DNA of 64,000 bases, from contig NZ_JAPNTZ010000001.1 of the NCBI RefSeq assembly GCF_026626335.1, positions 1 through 64,000 on the forward strand, written 5' to 3'. Numbering within the stretch: the stretch's first letter is position 1; each line of letters starts with the position of its first letter. The stretch is from Paractinoplanes pyxinae (GTDB lineage: Bacteria > Actinomycetota > Actinomycetes > Mycobacteriales > Micromonosporaceae). This document shows, piece after piece, positions 41,748 through 50,877 of the stretch. The notes beneath the pieces are model-generated. The model searched no databases, was not told where the DNA came from, and saw only the letters and a list, made by a program, of their open reading frames with translations. Position numbers and translations under genes: made by a program.

Positions 41748-44532
41748 GCTGCCGGCGGGACGTGATGCCCAGCTTGCGGAAGATCTTGCGCAGGTGGGAT
41801 TCGATGGTGCGCGGGCTCAGGAACAGCTGCGCGGCCACCTCCTGGGAGGTGGCCCCGGTGGCCACCAGCCGTGCGATGTGCAGCTCGTGAGCCGTGAGGT
41901 CGTCGGCCGGCTGGGCGGTCCGCTTGCGGGGATGCTCGCCGGTGGCGCGCAGCTCGCGGGCCGCGCGTTCGGCGAACGCCTCCGCGCCCATGCCGGACAA
42001 GAGCCCGTACGCGGTGCGAAGTTGCTCCCGGGCGTCCTGGCGGCGGCCCTCGCGGCGCAGCCACTCGCCGTACACCAGACGGGCGCGGGCCAGGTGGGTG
42101 GCCACCGTGCAGCGTTCGAGGTGCTCGATGGCTTCGCGGTAGTGCTTCTCGGCGGCCGGGCCGCTGCTGAGCAGGGCCCGGGAACGCGCCTCCAGCCCCA
42201 GCGCCCAGGCGGTGCCGCTCGCGCGCGCCCGCACGCTGAGCCGTTCCAGCGCCGTGGCCGCGCATTCCGGCCGGCCGGCCCGGACGGCCGCCTCGATCAG
42301 CTCGGGCAGGGCGATGCTGCTGTACGCCAGCTCGTCGTGCTCGCACGGCGGCGCCGCGGCGGCGAGTGCTTCGTCGTAGTTGCCCAGACCGTTCTGCAGG
42401 GCCGCCAGCGCGACCTGGGCCAGGCCGACCGTCGCGCCCTCACCGCGGCCCGCCGCCTCGTCGACCATGGCCGCGTACAGCTCGTGCGTCTCGGTTTCCT
42501 GCCCGCGCCAGGCGGCCAGGACGAGCCGGGCGTTGGGCAGCGGCGGAGCCCCCGTCGCCCGGGTGATCGCCTGCTCCTCGGCGACCAGCTCGGCCGCCCG
42601 GGCGAGTTCGCCGGTGAGCACCAGCACCGAGGCCAGGGCGTTGAGCGCGGCGGGGAGCGTGGCCAGCGTGCCCGCCTCCCGGGCGAGCCGGACGGCCCGC
42701 TCGGCCAGCACGGAGATCGCGTCGTCGTCCCACAGCATGGCCGCCACGTGACAGGCCAGCCACAGCCACCGGCGGTCGTCGTCGCCGGCCCCGGGATCCC
42801 GGTCGCGCAGCGTCCTCAGGGCCCGTTGCAGGGTGTGGACGCTCGCCTCGTATCCGTCGAGGAAGGTCGTGGCGAGCCCGTCCAGCAGCAGATCGGCCGG
42901 CCGCGGCGGCGCCGGTGCCGCGGGTGCCGACCGGGCCGCCTCGGCCGCCTCGGCCAGTCCCCGGCCGTGTCCGAGGCGGCCGGCGTGGAAGGACGCCTCG
43001 AGCGCGTGCAGGTGGGTGTCGCGGGCCAGCCGGGCGTCCAACGGGCCCAGCGTCCGGGCCGCGTCGAGCAGCATGCCCGGCACCTCGCTGCCGCGGGTCA
43101 GGTGGAACTCGACCCGGGCGCGCAGCAGCTCGAGCCGGGCGCGCTGCAGGGCGTCGAGCGGTCCGGCCGCCGCGACCACCAGCAGCTCCTGCGCGGCCTC
43201 GAACGCGCCGGCCTCGTGCTTGGCGTGCGCCGCCGCCAGCGCCCGGCCCGCACGGCGGGCCGGCTCGGGAGTCAGCTCGGCCGCCTGTTGCAGGAACGCC
43301 GCCGCAGCGGCCGATCCGCCGCGGGCGCGGGCCCGGCCGGCCGAGCGCTCCAGCTCGGCGGCGACTTCCTCGTCGGTGCCCAGTACCGCCTGCGCGCGGT
43401 GCCAGGCCTGCCGGTCAGGGTCGGCGTGCGGATCGGTGGCAGCGGCCAGCGCGCCGTGCGCGGCGCGGCGATCCGGCGGCGAGGCGGCCTGGTAGACCGC
43501 CGAGCGCACCAGCGGATGACGGAACAGTACCCGCCGGCCGATCTCCAGCAGACCGGAAATCTCCGCGGGTGCCGCCGCCTGGGGGGTGAGGCTCAGCTCC
43601 GCAGCCGCGCGCCACAGCAGGGCCACGTCACCGGTCGGCTCCGCCGCCGCGACCAGCAACAGCAGTTGCGTCGCGGCCGGCAGGCAGCCCGAACGACGCT
43701 GGAAGATGTTCTCGACGCGCCGGGGAACGCTCAGCACGTCGGGTCGCTCGAAGCCGCCGGCCCGCCGGGCCGGCGGGGCGCTGCGAGGCAATTCGAGCAG
43801 TGCCAACGGGTTTCCCCGGGCCTCGTCGACGATCCGGTCGCGCACCCGATCGTCGAGCGGCGCGTTCACCGCCGAGTTCAGCAGCACCCGCGCGTCGGCG
43901 TCGCCGAGCCCGTCCAGGCGCAGCTCCGGCCGCCCGGCGAAACAGGAGACGGGATCCCGCAGGGCGAACACCAGCGCCAGCCGCTCGGCGGCCACCCGCC
44001 GGGCCACGAAGGCCAGCACCTGCGCCGACGCCTGGTCCAGCCAGTGCGCGTCGTCGACGACGCACAGCAGCGGCTTCTCCTCGGCCACCGCGGCCAGCAG
44101 GTTGAGCGTGGCCAGCCCGACCAGGAACCGGTCCGGTGCGGCGCCGCTGCGCCGTCCGAACGCCACTCCCAGTGCGGCCCGCTGCGGCTCGGGCAGCGAA
44201 CTCGTACGGTCGAGAAGCGGCTCGCACAGCTGATGCAGACCGGCGAACGCGAACTGCGTCTCCGACTCCGCACCGGTCGAGGACTCCACCCGGAACCCGG
44301 ATCCGGCCGCGATTTCCCGGGCCAGTTCGAGCAGCGCGGTCTTGCCGATACCGGCTTCCCCGCGCACCACGAGAACACCGCTGCGTCCGCCGTGCGTACC
44401 GGTCAGCAGCCGCTCCACCGCCTCGCGCTCCGCGCGGCGGCCGACCAGGCCGGCCGCCGCGCCCCCGTCGAGCGAGAAAGCAGGTGGGCGCCACCGCACC
44501 GATCTCTCCGGTGCGGTGGCATACAGCGTCAT
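41725..44532 (-). CDS. Large ATP-binding LuxR-family regulator (LAL)
   Basis: The 935-residue protein has an N-terminal AAA ATPase (LVGRRAEREAV, Walker A GEAGIGKTALL, FAFAGLHQLCEPLL, Walker B LLCVVDDAHWLD), a long helical TPR-like middle, and a C-terminal LuxR HTH (LTAHELHIARLVATGATS, LSPRTIESHLRKIFRKLG). LAL proteins are signal-driven activators, often of sugar use or secondary metabolism. The start ATG 44532 overlaps the stop of a small membrane-protein gene (ATGA); longer in-frame extensions are shadows. The 3' end overlaps MerR paralogue 1 convergently. Confidence 0.92.
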   Translation of the reverse strand: MTLYATAPERSVRWRPPAFSLDGGAAAGLVGRRAEREAVERLLTGTHGGRSGVLVVRGEAGIGKTALLELAREIAAGSGFRVESSTGAESETQFAFAGLHQLCEPLLDRTSSLPEPQRAALGVAFGRRSGAAPDRFLVGLATLNLLAAVAEEKPLLCVVDDAHWLDQASAQVLAFVARRVAAERLALVFALRDPVSCFAGRPELRLDGLGDADARVLLNSAVNAPLDDRVRDRIVDEARGNPLALLELPRSAPPARRAGGFERPDVLSVPRRVENIFQRRSGCLPAATQLLLLVAAAEPTGDVALLWRAAAELSLTPQAAAPAEISGLLEIGRRVLFRHPLVRSAVYQAASPPDRRAAHGALAAATDPHADPDRQAWHRAQAVLGTDEEVAAELERSAGRARARGGSAAAAAFLQQAAELTPEPARRAGRALAAAHAKHEAGAFEAAQELLVVAAAGPLDALQRARLELLRARVEFHLTRGSEVPGMLLDAARTLGPLDARLARDTHLHALEASFHAGRLGHGRGLAEAAEAARSAPAAPAPPRPADLLLDGLATTFLDGYEASVHTLQRALRTLRDRDPGAGDDDRRWLWLACHVAAMLWDDDAISVLAERAVRLAREAGTLATLPAALNALASVLVLTGELARAAELVAEEQAITRATGAPPLPNARLVLAAWRGQETETHELYAAMVDEAAGRGEGATVGLAQVALAALQNGLGNYDEALAAAAPPCEHDELAYSSIALPELIEAAVRAGRPECAATALERLSVRARASGTAWALGLEARSRALLSSGPAAEKHYREAIEHLERCTVATHLARARLVYGEWLRREGRRQDAREQLRTAYGLLSGMGAEAFAERAARELRATGEHPRKRTAQPADDLTAHELHIARLVATGATSQEVAAQLFLSPRTIESHLRKIFRKLGITSRRQLKDVRLQ

Positions 44533-44717
44533 CGGCACTCCACCAGGATCTTGACCGATTCGCGGACGACGTCGTACCAGCCGCTGCGGTCGGTGACCGG
44601 CGTGGCCGCCGCCCCGGACCGGGTGAACGCCGCGATGCCGAACAGCGCCGCCGCGCTCAGGACGGCCAGGGCGACCAGGGCGCGCGGACGTGGATTGTTC
44701 GGGGTGCGTTCGGCCAT
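44529..44717 (-). CDS. Small single-pass membrane protein coupled to the LuxR regulator
   Basis: The 62-residue product has a polar N-terminus (AERTPNNPRPR), one membrane helix (~12-32) and an extracytoplasmic tail ending KILVECR with one cysteine. AGGAGG lies 5 bases before ATG 44717, an ideal ribosome binding site, and the stop overlaps the LuxR start by 4 bases. No family is recognised. Strict coupling suggests it works with the regulator, perhaps as a signal input. Confidence 0.65.
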   Translation of the reverse strand: MAERTPNNPRPRALVALAVLSAAALFGIAAFTRSGAAATPVTDRSGWYDVVRESVKILVECR

Positions 44718-44945
44718 GGTGGCCTCCTCGACCGGATCGTGTGGAGCTCACCAGTACGCTGCCCTTTCCGCCCCCGCCGGCACATCTGGCGCGGGCGTGA
44801 ACTTGGCCTTGCGACCTCCGTCGGAGACGGCCTCCGTCGCAGGTAGGAACCTCATTTCCGGGCGCCTCGGGAACCGCCGCGGGCCGCCTCCGCTGGGTAG
44901 CATCGGTCCCGGCCACACGTCGGAAGCGCGAATGGGTGAGCGGTC

Positions 44946-46223
44946 ATGGATGAACCCCGCGGACTCGCCGGGCCGGCCGACCGGCAGCGACGCGACTGGG
45001 ACAGCCGGCTCGACGCGCTGGGTCTGACGACGCCGTTCCGGCGGGACAGCGCGTTCGCCGCTCTCGTCGCCGCGGCCATGGCCGGACCGCTGATCGTGCC
45101 CGGCCTCCCGGGCCCGGTGGTGGGTCTGCTCATGGCCCAGGCGGCGGCGTTGTGCCTGCGCCGGGTCCGGCCGTTGTGGTGCCTCGCCGCCGTCCTGGCC
45201 CTGCAGATCGCCCTGGCCGTGGCGGCGGAACCGGGGGAGGGCCTGCGCGGGGCGGCGCTGGCCATCGCCGTCTACACCTGCGGCACGTTGATGTCGAAAC
45301 GCCGGGCCCTGCTGGTGGCCGGGCTGGCCGCGTTCACCGAGACGGCCAGCTTCGTGGTGCTGAGCGCGATCCCGGCCGCCCTCGCCTCGCACGTCGCCCC
45401 GTCGACTCCCATGATCTCGCGCATCCTGGTGCAGATCGTGCTGTCGGCGATCCTCTACGGCGGGGCGGCGTTGCTGGGCCGCAACACCATGATCCGCCGC
45501 CGGTACACCGAGATGGTCGAGCTGCGCGCCGCCGAGGCCGCGGAGAACTTGCGCGTACGCACGGATGCCGCACTCACCGCCGAACGCACCCGGATGGCCC
45601 GCGAACTGCATGATGTCGCCGCCCACCACCTGACGACGCTCATCGTTCAGGCGACAGTTGTGGAACGCATGCTCGACCGCGACCCGGAAGCGGCCCGACG
45701 GAGCGCCGCCACCATTCGTACCGAGGGAAAAAGCGCCTTGCAGAATTTGCGGTTGATCGTCGGCGCGCTGCGGGAGTCCGGCCCGGCCGAACCGGGACTG
45801 CCCGACGGCGGGGCGCCCGTACCCGGTCTGGTCATGATCGAACACCTGGTCGCCGGGCACGCGGACACGCAGGTGCGGCCCAAGCTGATCGTCTCCGGCC
45901 GGCCCGGCGAGCTGTCGGCGGCGGCCGACCTGACCTTCTACCGCGTGACGCAGGAGGCTCTGTCCAACGCCCGCGATCACGCGCCGGGCGCCGAGGTCAC
46001 CATCAAGATCGACCACCGTACGGAGGACAGTGTGCTCGAGGTTCGCAACGGCCCGCCTTTCGCGCGGCAAACCCGGGCCGACCGTCGCCACCGCGGTTTC
46101 GGCCTCATCGGCATGCGCGAGCGCGCCGGCCTGATCGGGGCCTCGCTGGCCGCGGGCCCGACCCCGGACGGCGGCTGGTCGGTCAAGCTGACGATTCCCC
46201 GTACGGCGGGCCGGCCCTCATGA
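44946..46223 (+). CDS. Two-component sensor histidine kinase (NarL-partner type)
   Basis: The 425-residue kinase has about five to six membrane helices (38-175). A HisKA_3 dimerisation box follows (ERTRMARELHDVAAHHL, phospho-His222), then a HATPase_c domain with N box TQEALSNARDHAPG and G box GFGLIGMRERAGLIG. It should autophosphorylate in response to a membrane signal and hand phosphate to the regulator that overlaps its stop codon (ATGA). Confidence 0.93.
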   Translation: MDEPRGLAGPADRQRRDWDSRLDALGLTTPFRRDSAFAALVAAAMAGPLIVPGLPGPVVGLLMAQAAALCLRRVRPLWCLAAVLALQIALAVAAEPGEGLRGAALAIAVYTCGTLMSKRRALLVAGLAAFTETASFVVLSAIPAALASHVAPSTPMISRILVQIVLSAILYGGAALLGRNTMIRRRYTEMVELRAAEAAENLRVRTDAALTAERTRMARELHDVAAHHLTTLIVQATVVERMLDRDPEAARRSAATIRTEGKSALQNLRLIVGALRESGPAEPGLPDGGAPVPGLVMIEHLVAGHADTQVRPKLIVSGRPGELSAAADLTFYRVTQEALSNARDHAPGAEVTIKIDHRTEDSVLEVRNGPPFARQTRADRRHRGFGLIGMRERAGLIGASLAAGPTPDGGWSVKLTIPRTAGRPS

Positions 46224-46885
46224 TCACGGTGCTCCTGGTCGACGACCAGCCGCTGCTGCTGGCCGGGTTCCGCTCGCTGATCGAGCTGGCCGAGGACATC
46301 GAGATCGTCGGCGAGGCCTCCAACGGCCCGGACGCGGTGACGCTGGCCCGCCGCCTGCGCCCCGACGTCGTCTGCATGGACGTGCGCATGCCCGGCGGCA
46401 ACGGCCTCGACGCGACCCGGGTCATCGTCAACGAGATCGATCCGCCGCCGGCCGTCCTGGTGCTGACCACCTTCGAGCTCGACGAGTACGTGTTCGGGGC
46501 GCTCGAGGCCGGAGCGAGCGGCTTCCTGCTCAAGGACACCGACATGGACGAGCTCATCGAGGCGATCCGCCGCCTGGCCGCGGGCGAGGGAATGGTCGAT
46601 CAGACGGTGACCCGCCGGGTGATCGCCGAGTTCGCCCGCCGGCGCCCGTCCGCGCCGGCCCCGGCCCCGGACGCCGCCGCCGGTCAGCTGCTGACCTCCC
46701 GCGAGGCCGAGATCGTGCGGCTGCTCGCCGACGGCCTCTCCAACGCCGAGATCGCCGCCGAACTCGTCGTCGAGGTCAGCACGGTCAAGAGCCACCTGGG
46801 CCGGGCCATGGCCAAGATCGGCGCCCGCGACCGCGTGCAGACCGTCATCTGGGCCTACCGCCACGGCGTCGCCTCACTGAGCTGA
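46220..46885 (+). CDS. NarL/FixJ-family response regulator
   Basis: The 221-residue protein has a receiver domain with Asp8-Asp9, phospho-acceptor Asp54 (CMDVRMPGG) and LLKDTD lysine. Its LuxR HTH reads LTSREAEIVRLLADGLSN, then EVSTVKSHLGRAMAKIG. It is the cognate regulator of the kinase upstream, with which it overlaps by 4 bases. Targets are unknown. Confidence 0.95.
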   Translation: MITVLLVDDQPLLLAGFRSLIELAEDIEIVGEASNGPDAVTLARRLRPDVVCMDVRMPGGNGLDATRVIVNEIDPPPAVLVLTTFELDEYVFGALEAGASGFLLKDTDMDELIEAIRRLAAGEGMVDQTVTRRVIAEFARRRPSAPAPAPDAAAGQLLTSREAEIVRLLADGLSNAEIAAELVVEVSTVKSHLGRAMAKIGARDRVQTVIWAYRHGVASLS

Positions 46886-46915
46886 ACCGCACGTCTCCCT
46901 ATGAGTTTTATTATT

Positions 46916-46945
46916 TTGCCTAAAGCCTTTAGGAAGACGTAGCGT
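46916..46945 (+). promoter_or_regulatory. Leaderless promoter with embedded palindrome
   Basis: TTGCCT (46916-46921) and TAGCGT (46940-46945) are separated by 18 bp, and ATG 46952 follows after 6 bases. The palindrome CCTAAA-GCC-TTTAGG (46919-46933) overlaps the -35 and spacer, so a repressor there would block RNA polymerase. The surrounding stretch is unusually AT-rich for this window. Confidence 0.55.
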
Positions 46946-46951
46946 GGAGGC

Positions 46952-47431
46952 ATGAAGCCACTGACCGAGCAAGAGATCCGAGCCGCCTTCGTGAACTGCA
47001 GCAAGGGCGAGGCCAAGCGCCTGTACGTGCCCCGTGAGCTGCCGAAAGAGCCCTGGGAAGACCTCGACTACCTGGGCTGGCGAGATCCCCGGGCGCCGAA
47101 CCGGGCGTACCTGGTCGTCGACGACACGGCCCTGACCCTCCGGGTGCCGAGCGCCGGCGCCGAACGGATGCGGCGCAGCATGTGCTCGATGTGCTCGACC
47201 AGCCCGCTCGGCGGCGTCTCGCTGATGGTCGCGCCGCGGGCGGGCCAGGCCGGCAAGCGCGGCGACTCGGTCGGAAGCTACTTCTGCAACGACTTCGGCT
47301 GCTCCCTCTACCTCCGCGGCCTGCGTGACCCGGGCCCCGGCGGTCGCCTGCCCGAGACCATCTCGACCGACTCCAAGGTCGAGCGCCTGGTCGCCAATCT
47401 CACCGCGTTCGTCGGCCGGGTCACCGCCTGA
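46952..47431 (+). CDS. FBP-domain zinc-finger protein
   Basis: The 159-residue protein matches the actinobacterial family with the FBP C-terminal treble-clef zinc finger, originally seen in fibronectin-binding/EF-G-binding proteins. Four cysteines in CSMC and CNDFGCS form the likely zinc site, after FVNCSKGEAKRL and WEDLDYLGWRDP. Members associate with EF-G and ribosomes and can influence fusidic acid tolerance. It is preceded by a leaderless promoter with a palindrome and is monocistronic. Confidence 0.85.
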   Translation: MKPLTEQEIRAAFVNCSKGEAKRLYVPRELPKEPWEDLDYLGWRDPRAPNRAYLVVDDTALTLRVPSAGAERMRRSMCSMCSTSPLGGVSLMVAPRAGQAGKRGDSVGSYFCNDFGCSLYLRGLRDPGPGGRLPETISTDSKVERLVANLTAFVGRVTA

Positions 47432-47443
47432 TCGCGGCGCCCG

Positions 47444-48157
47444 TCAGGCCGGCGGCGGCCCGGACGGCTCCGGGAGGACGGACGCGGCGACGACGACGTT
47501 GCTGACGATGGCCGCCGTGACGGTGCGGGCGATCGCCTCGGCGGCGGCCGTGGCGCCCCAGCTCTCGTGTTCGAGCGTCTTGGCGCGGGCGACGACGGCG
47601 GCGTCCCACGGAATCCCGGGGCCGAACTGCGCGAGCGTCCCGCTCCCCGACAACAGGGCGGCCAGGGCGGCGACGCGGGGTTGCGGCTCCGCCCCGTCGA
47701 CCAGCACGGCCCGTACGGCGGAGAGCAGGGCCGCCCGGCGCCCGGTTCCACCGTCCACCAGCACCTCGACGTCGATGACGCCGAGCGCCGTGCGCACCGA
47801 CCGGTGAATGTCGCCGCGCCGGACGAGCCGGTCGAGCAGGGGGCTGCGCAGATCCGGCCCGATCGCGGCTATCGCGGCGTGCACCTCCCGGGGCCGCACC
47901 GCCAGAAAGTCCCAGGCGAACAACAGGATGTCGTCCGCCGGCGGCCGTTGCACGACGGCCTCCACCCGTTTCGCGCCACCCCGGCCCGGAATGATCCGCA
48001 CGTGCGCGCCCAGGCCGAGGTCGGCCAGCACGGCTCCCGCGAGGGCATGGGGAAGAGTGCTCTGGCCGGCCATGACATCCGTGTTCCGCTCTTCCGCGTC
48101 CGGCTGGAACAGGAGCAGCAGTAGGTCCTCGGCCAGGATCGGCGGCTCGGGCATCAT
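47444..48157 (-). CDS. GPP34 (GOLPH3-like) family protein, copy 1
   Basis: The 237-residue protein begins LAEDLLLLLF and continues with LAGAVLADLGLG, the GOLPH3/GPP34 pattern. These proteins bind phosphoinositides in eukaryotes; in actinobacteria they are abundant and of unknown role. The start region is ATGATG: the first ATG (48157) overlaps the stop of the upstream dehydrogenase, the second (48154) follows it. It is second in an operon driven by the MerR-type promoter at 49117-49147. A second GPP34 gene is at 58879. Confidence 0.82.
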   Translation of the reverse strand: MMPEPPILAEDLLLLLFQPDAEERNTDVMAGQSTLPHALAGAVLADLGLGAHVRIIPGRGGAKRVEAVVQRPPADDILLFAWDFLAVRPREVHAAIAAIGPDLRSPLLDRLVRRGDIHRSVRTALGVIDVEVLVDGGTGRRAALLSAVRAVLVDGAEPQPRVAALAALLSGSGTLAQFGPGIPWDAAVVARAKTLEHESWGATAAAEAIARTVTAAIVSNVVVAASVLPEPSGPPPA

Positions 48158-49110
48158 GCGCGGTGAGCGTCGTCGAGCGGTGCGGGCTCCACGTCGGCGA
48201 CTGCCTTGCCGTGCAGGGTGCCGCCGGCCAGGGCGGCGGTCGCCTCGTGGATGCGCCGCCAGGAACCGCGCCAGCTGATGGAGGGGCGGAGCAAACCCTG
48301 CGTGAGCTGCTCGCTGAGCCAGGTGAAGTCGGGCGGCAGCGGAGTGCCGTCGAACTGGTGGAAGCTGACGATCGTGCGGTTGTTGCGCCGCGGGTCGGCC
48401 ATGAGCGCCCCCGGCGGGAACGACTCCGCCTCGGTGGCCAGGTGTCCCAGCGAGATCAGGACGCCGCAGTTCTCCAGCCGGTCGAAGGCGCGCACGAGAA
48501 GCGGGCCGCCGACGGTGTCGATGACGGTGTGCACAGTGTCGGGATAGTCCTCCGGCTCGGCGACCACGGCGGCGGCGCCGAGGTCGAGCAGTTCGTCGGC
48601 GTACTTCCCGGGCGATCGGGTCACCGCGACCGGCAGCGCACCGCCGAGGCGGGCCAACTGGATCGCGTACCGTCCGACGCCACCCGTGGCGCCGGTGATC
48701 ATGATGCGCCGGCCCAGGACGGGGCCGGACCGGCGCAGGGCCCGCAGGGCGCTGCCGGCCGCGATCGGGACGGTGCTGATCGCGGCGAGATCGGCGCCGG
48801 CGGGGGCGGCGCCCAGCATGTCGAGCGGAACCGCCCGGTACTCGGCCCAGCCTCCGTCGTAGCCGAACGTGGTGACCGGCGTGCCCGCCGCCGGCCCGGA
48901 TCCGCCGGCCGCCGCCCGTACGACGTGACCGGCCGCCTCCCAGCCGGGGACGCTGCCTTCGCTCAGACCGCGCGCCGCGGCCAGGTCGCCGGCGTTCAGC
49001 CCGAAGGCGGCCACCCGGACAAGCACTTCCCCGGGGCCGGGGGTGGGATCCGGCGCGACTCCCAGCCGCAGGCCCGAGGGCTCGGAATGATCGACGATCA
49101 GCGCACGCAT
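48154..49110 (-). CDS. Zinc-type alcohol dehydrogenase/quinone oxidoreductase family
   Basis: The 318-residue MDR-superfamily protein has a GroES-like N-terminus (GPGEVLVRVAAFGLNAGDL, PGWEAAGHVV) and a Rossmann domain with MITGATGGVGRYAIQLARL. No structural zinc cysteines are present, so it is closer to quinone oxidoreductase/enoyl reductase members that use NADPH. ATG 49110 lies 6 bases after the -10 of a MerR-type promoter, fixing a leaderless start. It is translationally coupled to GPP34 downstream. Confidence 0.9.
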   Translation of the reverse strand: MRALIVDHSEPSGLRLGVAPDPTPGPGEVLVRVAAFGLNAGDLAAARGLSEGSVPGWEAAGHVVRAAAGGSGPAAGTPVTTFGYDGGWAEYRAVPLDMLGAAPAGADLAAISTVPIAAGSALRALRRSGPVLGRRIMITGATGGVGRYAIQLARLGGALPVAVTRSPGKYADELLDLGAAAVVAEPEDYPDTVHTVIDTVGGPLLVRAFDRLENCGVLISLGHLATEAESFPPGALMADPRRNNRTIVSFHQFDGTPLPPDFTWLSEQLTQGLLRPSISWRGSWRRIHEATAALAGGTLHGKAVADVEPAPLDDAHRA

Positions 49111-49116
49111 GAGCCC

Positions 49117-49147
49117 ATGCCACACCCTGTGGTCGCCACACGGTCAA
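49117..49147 (-). promoter_or_regulatory. MerR-type promoter with 19-bp spacer (site e)
   Basis: On the minus strand, TTGACC (49147-49142), spacer GTGTGGCGACCACAGGGTG (19 bp) and TGGCAT (49122-49117), then ATG at 49110 after 6 bases. The spacer has the perfect dyad TGTGG-CGA-CCACA. It matches the other MerR-type sites in spacing and in GTGGC. Confidence 0.65.
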
Positions 49148-49239
49148 GGCGGCCCGGCGGTGGCCAGTGACGTCACGTCATCGATTGCGGTGACACGACG
49201 GACCTGAACGACAGCGGCGTCCGGCGGTTGCCTGGAAGC

Positions 49240-50817
49240 ATGTCTGTGCTGACTACAGGAAAGCTGTCCCGCATAATCGCTGGGCTCACCGCGGCGGCGC
49301 TACTCGTGCCGCTGGCCGCCTGCACCTCGGAACCGCCGGCCCCGGCCACCTCCAGCGGGCCGGCCGGGCTCGACCGGTTCCACCAGCAGACGCTGCAGTG
49401 GACGAACTGCGACGACTACGCCACGACCGAGACCGAAAGCACCGTCATAGCGCTGGTCGACGGGCTGCAGTGCGCCCGCATGAAGGCGCCGCTGAGCTAC
49501 GACGACCCCGGTGGGCGCACGATCGAGGTCGCGGTCGCCCGTCACGCCGCCGGCGGTGCGAAGGTCGGCTCGCTGGTCACCAACCCGGGCGGACCGGGCG
49601 GGTCCGGGGTGTTCGGCGCGGCCACCACAGTTCTCGGGCTGGAGAAGGCGAAGAGCCCGCTCGTCGAACGGTTCGACCTGGTCGGGTTCGACCCCCGAGG
49701 GGTAGGCTCCACCCGGCCCGCGGTCGACTGCTACACCGACGCGGAGGCCGACCGGGGTGAGGTCGCGCTGACCACGCAGGGCACGACCGTACAGTGGACC
49801 GAAGCCGACACCAGGGCCGTGGTCGAACGCTGCGCGAAGGATTCGGGCGGCCCCGACGCCCTGGCCCACCTCGGCACCCGCGACGTGGCGCGCGACATGG
49901 ACGTCCTGCGCGTGGTCCTCGGCGACGAGAAGCTGACGTTCCTGGGGCAGAGCTACGGCACCCGGCTCGGCGCGGTCTACGCCGAGCAGTTCCCGCGCAA
50001 CGTGCGCGCGATGCTGCTCGACGGGGCCATCGACTCCCGGCAGGGCACCGTCGAGCGGCGCGTCTTCGCGTACACCGGATTCCAAGCCGCCTTCGACCGC
50101 ATGGCCACCTTCTGCGCGAGCCAGGACGGCTGTCCGATCGGCCGCGACCCGAAGAAGGCCACCGCCGAATTCCAGAAGATCGTGCGTCCCCTGTACGCCG
50201 AGCCGGTGCCGGCCCTGGGCGGCGAACTCGACTTCGACGGCGCCGTGGGCGGCGTGATTTCCGGGCTGTACACCCAGGCGGCGTGGCCGCGCATCATCAA
50301 GGGCCTCGGCCAGCTGCGGCAGGGCAAGGGCGACGAACTGGCCCAGCTCGGGTTCGACTTCTCGGGCCGGGACGCGAAGGGCGCCTGGACCAACTTCGCC
50401 GAGGCCAACTACGCCATCAACTGCATGGACGAGCAGCGGCTGAGCGAGCAGCAGGGCAACGAACTGCGAGCCGCCATCTTCACGTCGGCGCCGTTCATGG
50501 ACCCGGGCGTCGACCTGACCACCGGCGCGCGCGACGGATGTGAGCACTGGCCGGCCCCGCCCACGCTCGGTTTCCCGTACGCCCAGAACGTCCAAGGCCT
50601 TCCGCGTACGCTCGTCGTCTCGATCACCGGCGACCCGACCACACCGCACGCCGGCGCCGTCCGCCTGGCCGAGTCCCTGGGCAGCGCGCTGCTCACGGTC
50701 CGCGGCGAGGGACACACCATCGTCACGGCCGGCACGAACCCGTGCGTCGACAAGGCCGCCTCCGACTACCTCATCGACCTCGAGGTGCCCGCGGCCGGCG
50801 CGACCTGCACCCTGTGA
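49240..50817 (+). CDS. Secreted tripeptidyl aminopeptidase-like alpha/beta hydrolase (lipoprotein)
   Basis: The 525-residue lipoprotein has a signal ending PLAAC, so Cys32 is lipidated. The hydrolase fold has the oxyanion segment NPGGPGGSG, the nucleophile elbow GQSYGT, the Asp in ITGDPTTPH and the His in GEGHT, plus the C-terminal TAP-like domain with conserved cysteines. It belongs to the Streptomyces tripeptidyl-aminopeptidase family, which trims peptides outside the cell. ATG 49240 is preferred over TTG 49228. Confidence 0.9.
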   Translation: MSVLTTGKLSRIIAGLTAAALLVPLAACTSEPPAPATSSGPAGLDRFHQQTLQWTNCDDYATTETESTVIALVDGLQCARMKAPLSYDDPGGRTIEVAVARHAAGGAKVGSLVTNPGGPGGSGVFGAATTVLGLEKAKSPLVERFDLVGFDPRGVGSTRPAVDCYTDAEADRGEVALTTQGTTVQWTEADTRAVVERCAKDSGGPDALAHLGTRDVARDMDVLRVVLGDEKLTFLGQSYGTRLGAVYAEQFPRNVRAMLLDGAIDSRQGTVERRVFAYTGFQAAFDRMATFCASQDGCPIGRDPKKATAEFQKIVRPLYAEPVPALGGELDFDGAVGGVISGLYTQAAWPRIIKGLGQLRQGKGDELAQLGFDFSGRDAKGAWTNFAEANYAINCMDEQRLSEQQGNELRAAIFTSAPFMDPGVDLTTGARDGCEHWPAPPTLGFPYAQNVQGLPRTLVVSITGDPTTPHAGAVRLAESLGSALLTVRGEGHTIVTAGTNPCVDKAASDYLIDLEVPAAGATCTL

Positions 50818-50877
50818 CGCGCCGCGGTTGTGGTGATCGCCTCACGTGTCCTCGGATCCCCGAGGCACCATGGACGC

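Noticed and set aside
41602..45027. 1141-residue plus-strand frame across the LuxR regulator
   Set aside because: Arg/Gly/Gln-rich antisense shadow of the minus-strand ATPase regulator.
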